Assembly (NCBI GenBank): GCA_009829735.1
Contig: CM020620.1
Location: forward strand, 25,270,020 to 25,334,019
Direction: 5' to 3'
Length of the DNA: 64,000 nucleotides
Origin: Pyropia yezoensis
Lineage: Eukaryota > Rhodophyta > Bangiophyceae > Bangiales > Bangiaceae
Position numbers and translations under genes: made by a program. Position 1 is the first letter of the stretch. Each line of letters opens with the position of its first letter. Below the pieces are notes generated by a model. The model ran no database searches. It was not told the DNA's origin and saw only the letters and a program-made list of their open reading frames with translations. Below are positions 11,920 to 21,857 of this stretch, piece by piece.

Positions 11920-12561
11920 AGCAGGCGCTCTCCCCAGGGGTCTTCCCGAGAATCCGACGGCAGGGTACTTCTACCCGTTCTCCCCATGCGTGCCGGGAGA
12001 AAGGACGGCAGTTACCTGCTCAGCTGGTAGCCGCCTGGACACCCTGTTTGTTCTCGGGGAACTTGCTTGTCCTGCGAAAGGACAAACTCAAGATTAGTGC
12101 TCGTATGCGTGTGGGGGACAACCTTCCCCAAACTGTAAATCCGGTTGTCGACACGGGCGCCGGACCAAGCGTCATCACTGAGAACCTGCTACCTCCGGGC
12201 CGGCGACGACAAGCCTGGAGAGCTCCTACCAAGACCCGGATTGTAGACGCCTCGGGTCAAACTTTACGACCGCTTGGCCGCCTTCCTGTCACCCTCTTTG
12301 TCATCCATGAACCAATACTTTATCCCTTCTTGCAGTCAAGACCCTCTCAGTCCCCCTTATCCCAGGCTGGAACTTCCCGGAGCAGCATGTCAAGAGTATC
12401 CTACCAGGAGAAGAAAAGGTGCAGTTCAACCATGGGTTTGTGTAGCCGGTGCTGGAGCATCTGGACCCCAAGGTTCGTGTAGTCAAGGGCAAGAACGACC
12501 GTATCTCACCTTTTACCGTGACACTCTTCGAACTAGTGCTTCGTCCTCCTCGCTCGGAAAC
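11920..12561 (+). pseudogene. pol: Element F protease region, truncated by element A
   Basis: After the gag stop the frame one base back (-1) is open through about 12000-12300. It holds a retroviral-type aspartic protease motif (VVDTGAGPSV, near 12145-12175), a following VDASGQ segment as in element 1, then a frame change near 12300. The sequence ends where the element A LTR begins at 12562. The -1 relation to gag would fit a frameshift or reinitiation, but no slippery site was confirmed. RT and the rest of F were not found and would lie beyond the right side of the nest. Confidence 0.65.
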
Positions 12562-13029
12562 TGTGGCAATAACCACCCGCACACGTGGCAACCAAGTTGG
12601 GGCGGTGCGAAAGGGCTGCCTCCCATGTCGGGGGAACCGGAAAAAGTGCAAGTCGCACACACACTGTCCCTGTTGTGGGGCAATCCCCCCACTAACAAAC
12701 ATGAAGATGGTGTGTGGGCCAACGGTTTCTTGGCCGGGACGGGGAAGCAAGGCCAAGCCCCGCTGTCCCTCCCCTTATCCCCCCAGGGTCCCCTCAGAGT
12801 CTCGCCACTCAGAATCTCCCACCCCAGCACCTGCCCACCGGGCCACACGAAAATTCAAGACGATAAATGCAGAAAACCCTCAAATCCAAGTTGGATTTAC
12901 TACTAAGCTAACTATCCCTAACGTAGGGAATAGGGACCTAAATGCATGGGGAGGAACTGGTCAGGCTAGTGGCCTGCCGCCCCTTGCATGGCACGTGTTG
13001 CCCTCCTACCTGGAGTCAATTCTGGCACA
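12562..13029 (-). repeat. Element A 3' LTR
   Basis: It begins TGTGGCA and ends TGGCACA on plus, is 468 bp long and aligns along its length with the 469-bp LTRs of element B. It includes the perfect odd palindrome AAATCCAAGTTGGATTT that is also in B. Confidence 0.8.
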
Positions 13030-13042
13030 CTCCCCTCTCCTC
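13030..13042 (-). promoter_or_regulatory. Element A polypurine tract
   Basis: Read on minus, GAGGAGAGGGGAG abuts the LTR. The same tract lies next to the B LTR and a slightly altered one next to the E LTR. Confidence 0.65.
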
Positions 13043-13362
13043 AGTTCCGACCGACCGGGTCGGCCCTGCGACGGAGTATGGAAGCGCACATCGCGGCGGA
13101 GGGGGCGCGACTTGCTGTCCCCCTCGGGTCACGCGGACGTGGAGGCGGTCACGTCGATCGCCCCTCTCCTCAAGCTTGCCCACTTGGCCGCTTTCTCTTA
13201 TCGGTACTCACCTCACCACCACCAACACATCCCCTTCACCTTACCCCGGGCCGCCCCACGCTGGGGAGGCCACCCATCTACCCGCGATCCGAGCCCCTCT
13301 CATCTCGAGGTGGGTCTTGTGCAGCTGCAACCAGGTCGTCTCTCCCTAACTTGGGGAGAGCC

Positions 13363-15290
13363 ATGGTGACCCCGGGGGTGGAGACTGACTTTTTTTTGGA
13401 CGAACGGGGAGAGGATACGTCCTACGATGTAGCGCCCGCCGGGACTTCCGGCGGGCGCTCCGCGGTCGCTCCGGGGGATAGGATGCCCGCGTCACCCACC
13501 TTTGGGTTGGCGGCAAGATCTCCCCCGGAAGTAGTCCCCGTTGCTCCACGGGAGGTCTTGGGGAGGTGGTTCTGTCCCGCTTGGCCCCTGTATGAGGAGG
13601 GGTTGACGGTTATCCGCTGTGGCCGACTTGGCACAGCGATGAGTCGCGTATGGGACCGTCTACGGGAGAAGATCCCCCGTAGGGTCGGGTTTCCTTCCGA
13701 CTTCAAGACGGACCAATTTGCCTTCTTGGATGAGGATGACGTCGAAGACGTGCAGCGGGCCGAGAACTTGTTGGCCCGCGGGGGTACTACCGCAGGCACC
13801 GGCGACGTACCGACCTTTACTTGGGACGCGGTGGCAACTCGCCCCCCGTACCAACCTGACGTCGATCCGCACACTCATCACTTTGACGTGCGGATGGAGA
13901 AGGACTCCCGGCGAGGTCCCAACTTGGTGACCTTGTCTCAACTCGAGATTTCGCAGCAGTCAGCTGCTGGCAAGGAGCTGTACTATCCCACGAAGCCCGA
14001 GTGGTGGCCTCAAGTCGAGGTCCCCTATGTGCTCCCGGCACTACTACCCCGGTTGATCGACCACTTCGGCTCCGTCATGTTGACCGCGAGCCCGGACCAC
14101 GTGGTGTTCGCCATGTTGTCAACCCAGCGGCTCCTTGAGGTCATGTCGACCTGGGTGTCTTGTCTCCAGCGGCGGGGGATGCTCTGGCATCTATCCCCCC
14201 GGCGTATCCCGGGTCTGGAGCAGCTCACCCCTCAGCTAGTTGCTGAGGGGTGCTCATAGGGACAGCTCGCTCTGCTCGAGGAGATGCTGCGACTTCACAA
14301 GCTCATCGAGAGGGAGAGAATCGAGCACAAGCTGCGCCGATCTTCCCGCGGGCCCAAAGACGATGGCACACTTCGTCAGCTCGTCTGGGTCGGTCGTGAG
14401 CTTCACGACGGCCGCGTGGTACTCATGGAGGGGTTGGGCATCGGGGACTACGCGTACGCCCCGGGGGTGGAACGCCACACTGCGCCTCCCCCGGACAATG
14501 CAGTCGTGGTAGCTGTGGCCCCCCACGATGACCACATGACTCAACCCACTGCGGGGGCCCCGAGTAGGGGCCGCAGTTACTCTCGGGCTCCGCTTACTCA
14601 GCGAGCCCCTCCGCTTCCTCCTGTCCCATTTCAGCCGCACGGGGACATCCCGATAAGCGTTGCTGTTGAGACATCCACCCCGGTATCCCCCGAGGTGGGG
14701 GCCAACCTCCTCACGGCCTACCCCAAGTTAGTACTGCCGGCCACGCCCTTGACCTCCGAGATGATGATAACCACGTTTGTGCGCACCATTTCTTGGTTGA
14801 CCGCGTCGTCTGCAACCCTTCAAGCTTCTGAGACTCCTCAACATGAGGAGCGCGTTCGTACTGCTGTGGCGACCACGAGTTGCGAGTCGGTAGTGGGGTT
14901 CATGACGACCGAGTTGGCGCGCATCGGGTGAATTGTTTTAAGGTCAGCCCGACTTGGGCGCGGCAACCGTCGGGCAAGCCGGGAATACTCGCCTCCTCGC
15001 CGTCGTCGCCGTCACTCGCGGCGCTCTCCCTCCGTGTCGGAAGACGAGTTGTCTTTTCCATCTCGGAGGCCTCTACCCCGTCGGAGACGGAGTCGGCCCG
15101 GCCTCTGCGTCGCCAACTTGGGCGCAAGACCAAGCAGATGAGTGGCCGCGGTCGTCGCCACTTTCGCGACCGTGAGAGGCGCGACGATTCCGACTTTGAG
15201 CCGCCGCCCCCGCCGACGGGTGCGGAACGTCATCGGCGTGGGTCTCGCCGCTCGCCTCCGCATGAGGGCGAGGGCCGTGGTGTTGTGGAG
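13363..15290 (+). pseudogene. Element A antisense ORF (aORF), decayed
   Basis: It starts at ATG 13363, just after a near-perfect CTCTCCC...GGGAGAG palindrome also present before the B aORF. It is open to 14931 except for TAG at 14257-14259, where B has Ser. The body closely matches the B aORF: FYPAWPLYEEGLTV-type block (F replaced by FCP here), PTFTWDAVATRPPY, PHTHHFDVRMEKD, PEWWPQVE and QLTPQLVAEG. After TGA at 14929 the Arg/Ser-rich tail continues in shifted frames to about 15290. At the point where B and E carry TAA, A has Tyr, so that stop is not ancestral to the family. No known domain was recognised. Confidence 0.65.
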
Positions 15291-15420
15291 TCTTGCATGC
15301 GTGCCCAGTTGGCAGCTGCCTTTGTTGTGAGAGTGTTTGGGTTAGGGCTGTAGTTATAAGCCACTCTGCGTACCACTTCGACTTGGAAGCACTCTCTTGG
15401 CACTGTCCCTTGGCCTTCCC

Positions 15421-16342
15421 TCAGGTTGAAGGACGGCAGGTAGGGTCGGTATCATTCCGGGCGCAGTACGCCCGGAACTTCTCAGCAGGAAGATTCTCTA
15501 CGTACTCCCACGCATCATCCTTGGCTTTGTAGCCGAACCAGCGCACGCTCAACATGCGGCGGTTAGTGTCCTCATCCCACCCGTGGTCGATGAACTTATC
15601 GAACACGTACTCCTGCGGGCCTTGTTTGGCGGCAACTAGCGACGGCAGACGCAATGCTTGTAACGCACGCGCCCAAGGCGGGTTGCCTGCAGGAGGTTCC
15701 GCAACTTTTACCACGTCCTGTCCATTTACTGTGCGGACCCCATCGTCACTTTCGATGGTGAACCGCAGTCCATCTGCACGAAGGACCTGGTATTGCCCCT
15801 TCGTCTCGAATACCAACTTACCCCCAGTTGGGGTGTGTGAGTGAGCCAGCACCTAGTGACCCTGCTCGGGGACGTGCTTGGCATTACGCACCTTCTTGTG
15901 AAAGGTCCGTTTGTAGCGCTTTTGCGCTTTGTCATTCTCAGCCCTGACTTTAGGGATGAGTCTTTCGAGCCTAGCAGCGAACTCCGCCTTACTCTCAGTG
16001 GGAGTAGGCGTACTGCAATCGGTCTCCCTGGTTGGGAGCGGCCGCCGTACGGCAAAAGACCGCACTCGACGGGGGGTCACAATAGCGAGGGGTACCTTCA
16101 CGGTAGATGAGTGAACCTGCGAACTGTAGGCGGTCGTAAGAATAGAAATGCATTGGTCCCACGTTTTCAGATGTTCACTCCCATAGTGGCGCAGGTATCG
16201 AACAATCGTTTTGTTGAAGCGCTCTACCTTCCCATTCGTTTGTGGGTGGTAGGGGGTGGCATAGTTTACCAGAACCCCCAACATATCCAGCACTACCTGA
16301 AGCAGTACGGACGCAAACTGAGGTCCATTGCCCGACAGTGTA
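15421..16342 (-). pseudogene. pol: Element A pol: end of integrase and chromodomain
   Basis: Read on minus from 16342, this resumes integrase after the pogo insertion. It has YHPQTNGKVERFNKT (part of the catalytic core, with Glu), a basic C-terminal region, then a chromodomain-like end (VRWFGYKAKDDAWEYVENL, 15430-15540). TAG at 15853-15855 replaces the Trp of DWVLVH in element B. It ends at TGA 15421 and faces the aORF coming the other way. Confidence 0.75.
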
Positions 16343-16653
16343 CAGTCATTACTCGACCATATAGTAGGGGTGCGCCAGCAAGTAGCCCATCTAACTGGGA
16401 GTGCCTGCTGTTCCGAGCTGCTGCGGTAATTCTCCTGATTGATAAAAGGTCGTCGATCGTTCGAATCGGTGGAGCAGTCGACCCAGGTCGATCGTCAATG
16501 ACAGGGCGCCTGACCGCCTTAGCGCTGGCCACCCTTCTGCGCCTGCACGCCAGCCACCCCACGACATGTGCAATGCACTTGGCCGTTATTTGGCACTCTC
16601 AGGATGCTCTGCATCTTACGTTACACCGACAGCAAGTGTTTTACCTACCATTT

Positions 16654-19344
16654 TTAGTCCTCCTCTCCAAGCACCCCACACTTCCCGTTCACAGTGTCCT
16701 CAATCGCGTGCGGGTCCTTCTCCAGACCCAGCCAGCCCTCCACTGCGAGGTCGTTCTCAGCTCTGTCACCGTCCCCAAAGCAGGTCTGCGACAGGGCACA
16801 ACCCCCCATCATATCCAGGACCTCGGATACGTCCTCCGCAATGGGACGAAGGGAGGCACGGTAGTCGCCGTAATCGGCTGAAATGCACGCCTCCATAGCC
16901 AGCGGGAGGACGCTCGCCTTGACCCAGCAGTGCGCAATTACCGCGGGTGACACCGCAGCCCACTCCTCAAGCATAATTTCTGCCACGTCCTAAAGGTGCA
17001 AAGGGGCACTGTCACGCACGCCCAGGATCCGACGCGGGATCCGCGCCCGTGGGCACCGCTGACGCATCGTGGAAGTGGGAAGCGTGGGAGATGAAAGCAC
17101 CCACACGTTGGGCCTTGCAGCCAATGCCACGTCAGCTGGCGTCGGCCCCGGCAAGCCCCCAACGGCGTCTGCTGTAAATGAAAACGCTTTATCTGAGCCG
17201 GGGAGGGGGGGCGGGACGGAAGGCAATATCGCAGGGCCAGATGCAGGGAGTTTCGCAGCTCCCAGGGTTGCGGTGGGGCGCGCAAAGGGTGCCAGAGCCC
17301 GACCGGGCCGCACGGCCGTGCCCAGATTGGCAATTTGTGGCGAAGGTCCAGTCGGAGTTGCCGCAGGCGGCGCATCACCGCCGAGGGTTAAATGCTCTGC
17401 GCCGGGGCCCGCAGCTGGGAATTCGAGAGGGCTTCCGACTGCCCGCGCGGATAGATCTGCCGCCGATGCAAGGCCGTCGGCAATCAAATTCAGGCCTGGC
17501 GGCCAGGGCTCCTGACCCTGCGGGTCTTCCGGATCCGCCGAGGATGACGAGGCATATCCGCTGCTGTCTTCGTCACCCTCACTGCCGCCGTCCGCACCGC
17601 CGCCACTGCCCAACAAAAAGGAGTTTGCGGCAACCGCCGCTGTCACCACGCTGTCGGTGCCATGCCGGTCTCCACCATCCGGGCCAGCGCCGGGACAGCC
17701 GTCAGGTCCATCGGCGGGCCCGTCGTCGCCCGCAATGGAAAAGCGCCGACTGGCCCAGTCGCCCCCGGGCTGGCTAGTCTCAAGTGAGCCGCCGATGGCG
17801 ACGCCCGGACCACCCCCATCCCATCCGACCCAGCCGCCATTGAAAGATCAGCTGCTCCTGACACCCCAGGCACGCCCCCGCCCCCGCACTTGAGTGGCCC
17901 AGCGACGCCCCCAAAACTGTTGAGGGCGCGGCGGCAACCGCCGCTCCCGTGTCAGGCAGTCGACCTGATGGCAGCTCTGCCTCAGCCACCGGCCATGCAG
18001 CTGATATTGCCATGGATGCTGCCCCCCCAGCTGCCGCCGCCTCGGCCGCTTTGCGCCGCTGCTTGTCCTGTGGGCCTGCAGCACCAGCGCGATCAGCCGT
18101 TTCTTGTATCTGCGCTTGACGTACGCGATCGCTCCGGCGTCGGGAGTTTGATGGATGGCGGTCACGTTGGGGGAAAGACGACAAATCTTTACTTGAGGGT
18201 GAGTCAGTTCTGAGTGCGCTCCGCAGTCGTCAACTATGAGGACGTCATTGTCGGTTGTTCTTGACCGCACAGCGGGAACCAAGACGGTGTTGAACCACTT
18301 CTCGTACACGACAGAGTCCATCTACGCCGACTTTTGGCTAAAGTAGTGCAGTAGGCAGCCAGGCCGCGGCGGCTTGAAGCAGAACGGAACAGCCGCCGAC
18401 CCAACAATGGAGATAGGAACCTTGTGGGTGCCTGTCGCGTTACACGCCTACACGAGAGTGAAGCGATCCTTGTCCTTCATCGCCTTGGTTTCACGGGCCC
18501 GCCGCCGCTGGCCCGCCGCAATGTAGGCACGATTGGGTAGGCAGCGATACTGAAGCCCGGTCTCGTCCATATTGTAGATGTTCTTGGAATCGTAGCTCGC
18601 CATCTCCGCCCGTATCTCAGACAATCGCTCTTCTCCTCGTTTGGCAGCGTCAATGGCCGAGCCGCCTTGCCCCCAAAGCGCCACATTTCGCAGGTGATGA
18701 CGTTGCGCCCACTTCTGGATGAAGCCCACCGACGCCTTAAATTCTGCCAGCCCCAGCTCTGCGGCAATCTCCGCCGCCTTGTTCTCAAGCACCGCCAGCG
18801 TGACTGGTAGGTCGCTGCTGGCCATCTTCTGAATGCCATCTAAACATACGCGCAGAGCCTTATCCACAGCCTCGTATCGGGATCGGCGCAAGCGCACTGC
18901 ATCCAGCGCCTCCCTGCTACGTGCTCGTGCGAGCAGGCGGGCGCGCTCTCGAGGCTCACAGATACGACGGGCGGTGGCAAGGGAAATAGTTATAGAAAAG
19001 CTATCGACCAAACCCCTCATCGTCTTGTGCAGCCCCCGATCGAACAAACGGATGAGCGCATTCTTGTCGCCTAAAGACAGGGGCGTACGCTCTTTGCGGA
19101 CATGCCCACCGGCGATGCCAGACGCCGGTGATGTTGCTGGCCGCCTCGCCGCAGCCGCTCGAGCAGGGGTGACAGGCGGCGCACTCGTCTCGAAGTGGGT
19201 CGCCGCTGCTGCGGTGGCCGCAGCGGCGGCCACGCTGACCGCGTGCCGCGTCTTCGGGGTCGCCGTGTGGAAGATCTCTTGGAAGTCTGCATCGGCGGCG
19301 GCGGCAGCACGGGCGCGCGCGGCGCGGGGGGTGGTCGGCGGCAT
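16654..19344 (-). pseudogene. Pogo/Tigger-type (DDE_1 superfamily) transposase, broken by in-frame stops
   Basis: The ATG is at 19344. The N-terminal 80 residues are Ala-rich, then there is a helix-turn-helix/CENP-B-like region (about 80-230). The DDE_1 catalytic segments follow: NMDETG (D260), LIVDDCGAH (D372/D373) and TPDAGAI (D402) before KRRYKKR. A C-terminal segment near 16985-16920 (LEEWAAVSPAVIAHCWVKA) fits the usual end of the family. All pieces are in one frame, interrupted by TAG 18448, TAG 18322 (at the place where relatives have the Trp of a KAWM-type motif), TGA 17848 and a stop at 16990. An acidic, Pro/Ala-rich stretch lies between. With the stops it cannot make a full enzyme. 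Confidence 0.75.
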
Positions 19345-19735
19345 GGGGACGGGCAGGGGTCCACCTGCGATTCAAGTCTCTGCAGGGGGCTGGAGGGGGA
19401 AGGGTTGGAAACAGGGACCAAAAACAAAACGGCATAGGGCTGGGAAGGAGGTTGGACCGAGGTGGGAAGTGGCACAAAGATGGACGGCAAAAACAACGTT
19501 TTTGGAAGGCGGGGGAAGAAAATGCACGAACAAGAAAAGGGAAAAAACCAGGGTGAGGGGGGATGTGGGGGCCGAGCTACAGTATGTATGTACTCGGGAG
19601 TGGTTGTGCCCGACGACAGCAGGTGCGCGACGACGGTGGGGCACGGGGACGCATGCTGGAATCGTGGACGCTCAGATGGTGATTTTGGCGCACCGAGAGT
19701 GATCGAGTAATGTCCAGACATCTCCGGCGGTCGAT

Positions 19736-19799
19736 CGTTATTCGTTTATATAGTAGGTACTATATAACGATATATCGTTTATATAGTAGGTACTATATA
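19736..19799. repeat. AT-rich palindromic tandem repeat near the pogo element 3' end
   Basis: Two 25-bp identical copies (19742-19766 and 19775-19799) are separated by 8 bp. Each holds TATATAGTA, GG, TACTATATA, a perfect 9-bp inverted repeat. The junction AACGATATATCGTT is itself a 14-bp palindrome. It lies about 30 bp inside the element end, upstream of the transposase, so it could be a subterminal transposase-binding or promoter region. Confidence 0.8.
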
Positions 19800-19831
19800 A
19801 AGGAATAGGATAAAATTGAATAGTTACTGTA

Positions 19832-20906
19832 CTGTCCGGGATGCCATACGCAGCAATTCAGTGATCTAGGAGGGCTGACACGACCGACATGGCCGTGATC
19901 TCTGCCAGAGGAATCGCTCGCGTACGATTCGTGAAGCGATCGCAGATGATCAGGAGGTACTGGTTGCCATCCTTGGTCACTGGCAGGGGCCCAAGGATGT
20001 CCATTGCCAATGCGGCAAAGGGCTTCTTGGCCGGGTATAGCAACATAGCCGTAGTAGGCCGCCGTTCCATCAGACGGTTCAGTGGACACCTGGTGCAGGC
20101 AGCCACCCAAATGTAAATGTCCACCACCATGGACGGCCAGTCGTACCTGGTCCTCAAGGTCTGGTACGGTTTACTAGACCTCAGGCGTCCCACGGTAGGA
20201 GCGTTTTGCTCACGCTCAAGGATACTATCCTTGAGGGATGCGGGGACAACAAGTTTTTCAATCCCCTGGATTGCCCCCCTCCTCAAGAGGAGGCCATGGT
20301 CTCCCACGAAGAACCGTTTCTTCGCCGCTGCGTCAAGCGCCTCCCTCTGCAACGTACAGAAGGGATCTTCGGCCTGGGCCTTCACGACTACGTCCACCGA
20401 CAGGGGCAATTGTTTCTTGTTCCCTGGCGCCTCGGGGTCCAACGCTTGACCCGAGCGCGTGACCATCCCCACGATGGGGATGTCCTCATCGACTCGGTTA
20501 GTGTCCAGCCCCTCGGTAAGTACCCGAGAGAGGCCGTCGGCAAGGGCATGTTGCCTGCCAGGTCGGTACTCAATATCAAAGTTGAAGGGTGCCAGTCGCA
20601 CCCTCCACCGGTTGAGACGAGTGTTCGTATAGTCCGTCTTGAAGATGAACTGTAACGCGCGGTGGTAACAGCGGATGAGGAACTTCTCACCCTGTAGGTA
20701 GTGACGAAGTGACGTCACCGCCCACACCACTGCGAGTCCTTCCAACTCGGTGACTCCGTAGTTCTTCTCGGCCGAGTTCAGCCCCTTGCTGAAGTATCCC
20801 ACCGGCAAGTACTCCTTGTCCGGCTGCTGCTGAAGCAACACACAACCAAGTTGGTCGTACCTAGCATCCACGTCTAAGACGTAGTGGCCTCCCAACCTGG
20901 GAATAG
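19832..20906 (-). pseudogene. pol: Element A pol: RNase H to start of integrase
   Basis: Read on minus from 20906, this starts in RNase H (HYVLDVDARYDQLGCVLLQQ). It continues through the connection region and the integrase zinc finger to the start of the catalytic core (MDILGPLP, FTNRTRAIPLAEITAMSVVSALLDH). It parallels element B closely. The residues at the far upstream end belong to the C LTR and are not pol. The frame is open up to the pogo insertion. Confidence 0.75.
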
Positions 20907-21269
20907 TGTAGCACAATAGGTATCTGCTGCACGTCCACTCTCGGGGAACACTCACCAAGGGGGATCGGCACCAACGTCATGGGGAGGCCAAGGTTGCTGT
21001 CCTTGGAGCGCAAGCCACGAGACTAAGATGGGAGCCCAAATGGGAGGGGTTTGTTCTTCTACCTTGGCCGGCGGTGGATTCGCCGACGGCCCCCTCGTTA
21101 AACACCCTCGGAGACACTACTAATTACCCTCCACCCCAAGATGCAAGTCCCTCTGGTCATACGTGTCTTCTAGAGACCGTGACCAGTACGGACTCCCAAA
21201 CGGAAAGTTAAGGGTCTGAAGTAGCCCCCCTAGTACTAGGGTCACAATACGGTCAATCATATTGCTACA
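20907..21269 (-). repeat. Element C 3' LTR
   Basis: It begins TGTAGCACAATAGG and ends CATATTGCTACA, so the ends form a TGTAGCA/TGCTACA inverted pair. It starts exactly where similarity of A to B stops and is followed by a pyrimidine run on plus (PPT on minus). Length is 363 bp. No second copy exists in the window, so this rests on the ends and context. Confidence 0.65.
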
Positions 21270-21283
21270 TATCCCCCCCTTAG
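21270..21283 (-). promoter_or_regulatory. Element C polypurine tract
   Basis: On minus it reads CTAAGGGGGGGATA directly before the LTR, the expected place and strand for plus-strand priming. Confidence 0.55.
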
Positions 21284-21857
21284 ATTCGGCCCGTCCTCGG
21301 GTCGAGTTGCATTCGGGTTTCCGAATGTAAGTGGGTCGCACGACCGTTTACCAGTCGGGTGGGGCTTTGCGCCCTGTCGCGACAGACACCCCTTTTTGAG
21401 GTTGTCTGAGGGGGGTGCCCCCCTTTGTGTGGTACACACACGATCCGTTTTCCGGACCGTTGAATTCCCGATGCGAGTTTTTGTTCACGACCCCCCTTTC
21501 CGAGGGGTGGTGCAAGCGGATCCGCCACCAGGCGTCTGGTGGTAGGGGAGCCCCTCTCGTGCGGACGATTGAGTGGGGGGCGGGGGCTGCCCGCGTTGCG
21601 TGGGGGCGGTTGGGGGTGACCCCCCTTGATTACCCCGTGTGGGGGGGCGTGGCCCCGATCCAGGCGCCTGGGTGGAGCGCCCTCGTAGCTCGGCTGACGC
21701 GGGTCGTCCCGCGCTGCCGTATCGCTCGTGCTTAGCTGTGCGGTTATAAGCGCGGGTGCCCGCGCTTTCCTGGCTCGTCCGCGCGAGCGTTCGTTGTACC
21801 GGGTCGAGCCGGCTGCGGCTTTTAGGCACGGGGCGCCCCTGCAACCCCGGTTCCACC
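21284..21857 (+). other. Upstream region of the element C aORF
   Basis: There is no ORF I support. TTATAAGCG at 21744-21752 lies about 110 bases before the aORF ATG and is TATA-like. Several runs such as CCCCCC/GGGGGG could pair. It parallels the upstream region of the other aORFs. Confidence 0.4.

Larger units (their letters stand above)
16343..19829 (-). mobile_element. Pogo/Tigger-like DNA transposon inserted in element A
   Basis: The 3487-bp unit starts CAGTCATTACTC and ends (minus strand) CAGTAACTATTC. It is flanked on both sides by TA (16341-16342 and 19830-19831), as expected for the Tc1/mariner-pogo group. Element B carries the uninterrupted site (GTGTACTATC near 30165), so left and right boundaries are known to the base. 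The terminal repeats are short and imperfect beyond CAGT. It encodes a DDE transposase on minus, now broken by stops. Confidence 0.85.
12562..20906 (-). mobile_element. Element A: truncated chromovirus of the A/B family
   Basis: Read on the minus strand, it holds part of RT/RNase H, then integrase and chromodomain, followed by a convergent aORF on plus, a PPT and a 3' LTR (12562-13029). It is colinear with element B but more diverged. It lacks the 5' half because element C begins at 20907 inside its pol, and the remainder is not in the window. A pogo-like transposon interrupts integrase at 16343-19829. The flank before the LTR is GAAAC (12557-12561); no partner was found. Confidence 0.8.

Noticed and set aside
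16990..17850. A separate Ala/Pro-rich gene in the pogo element
   Set aside because: It is in the same frame as the transposase and lies between its catalytic and C-terminal parts, so it is more simply a linker.
16654..19344. Alternative genetic code explaining TAG stops in transposases
   Set aside because: Stops in the window include TAA, TAG and TGA, replace Trp, Tyr, Arg, Ser and perhaps Gln, and sit beside frameshifts, as in pseudogenes. The NTPase gene has none.
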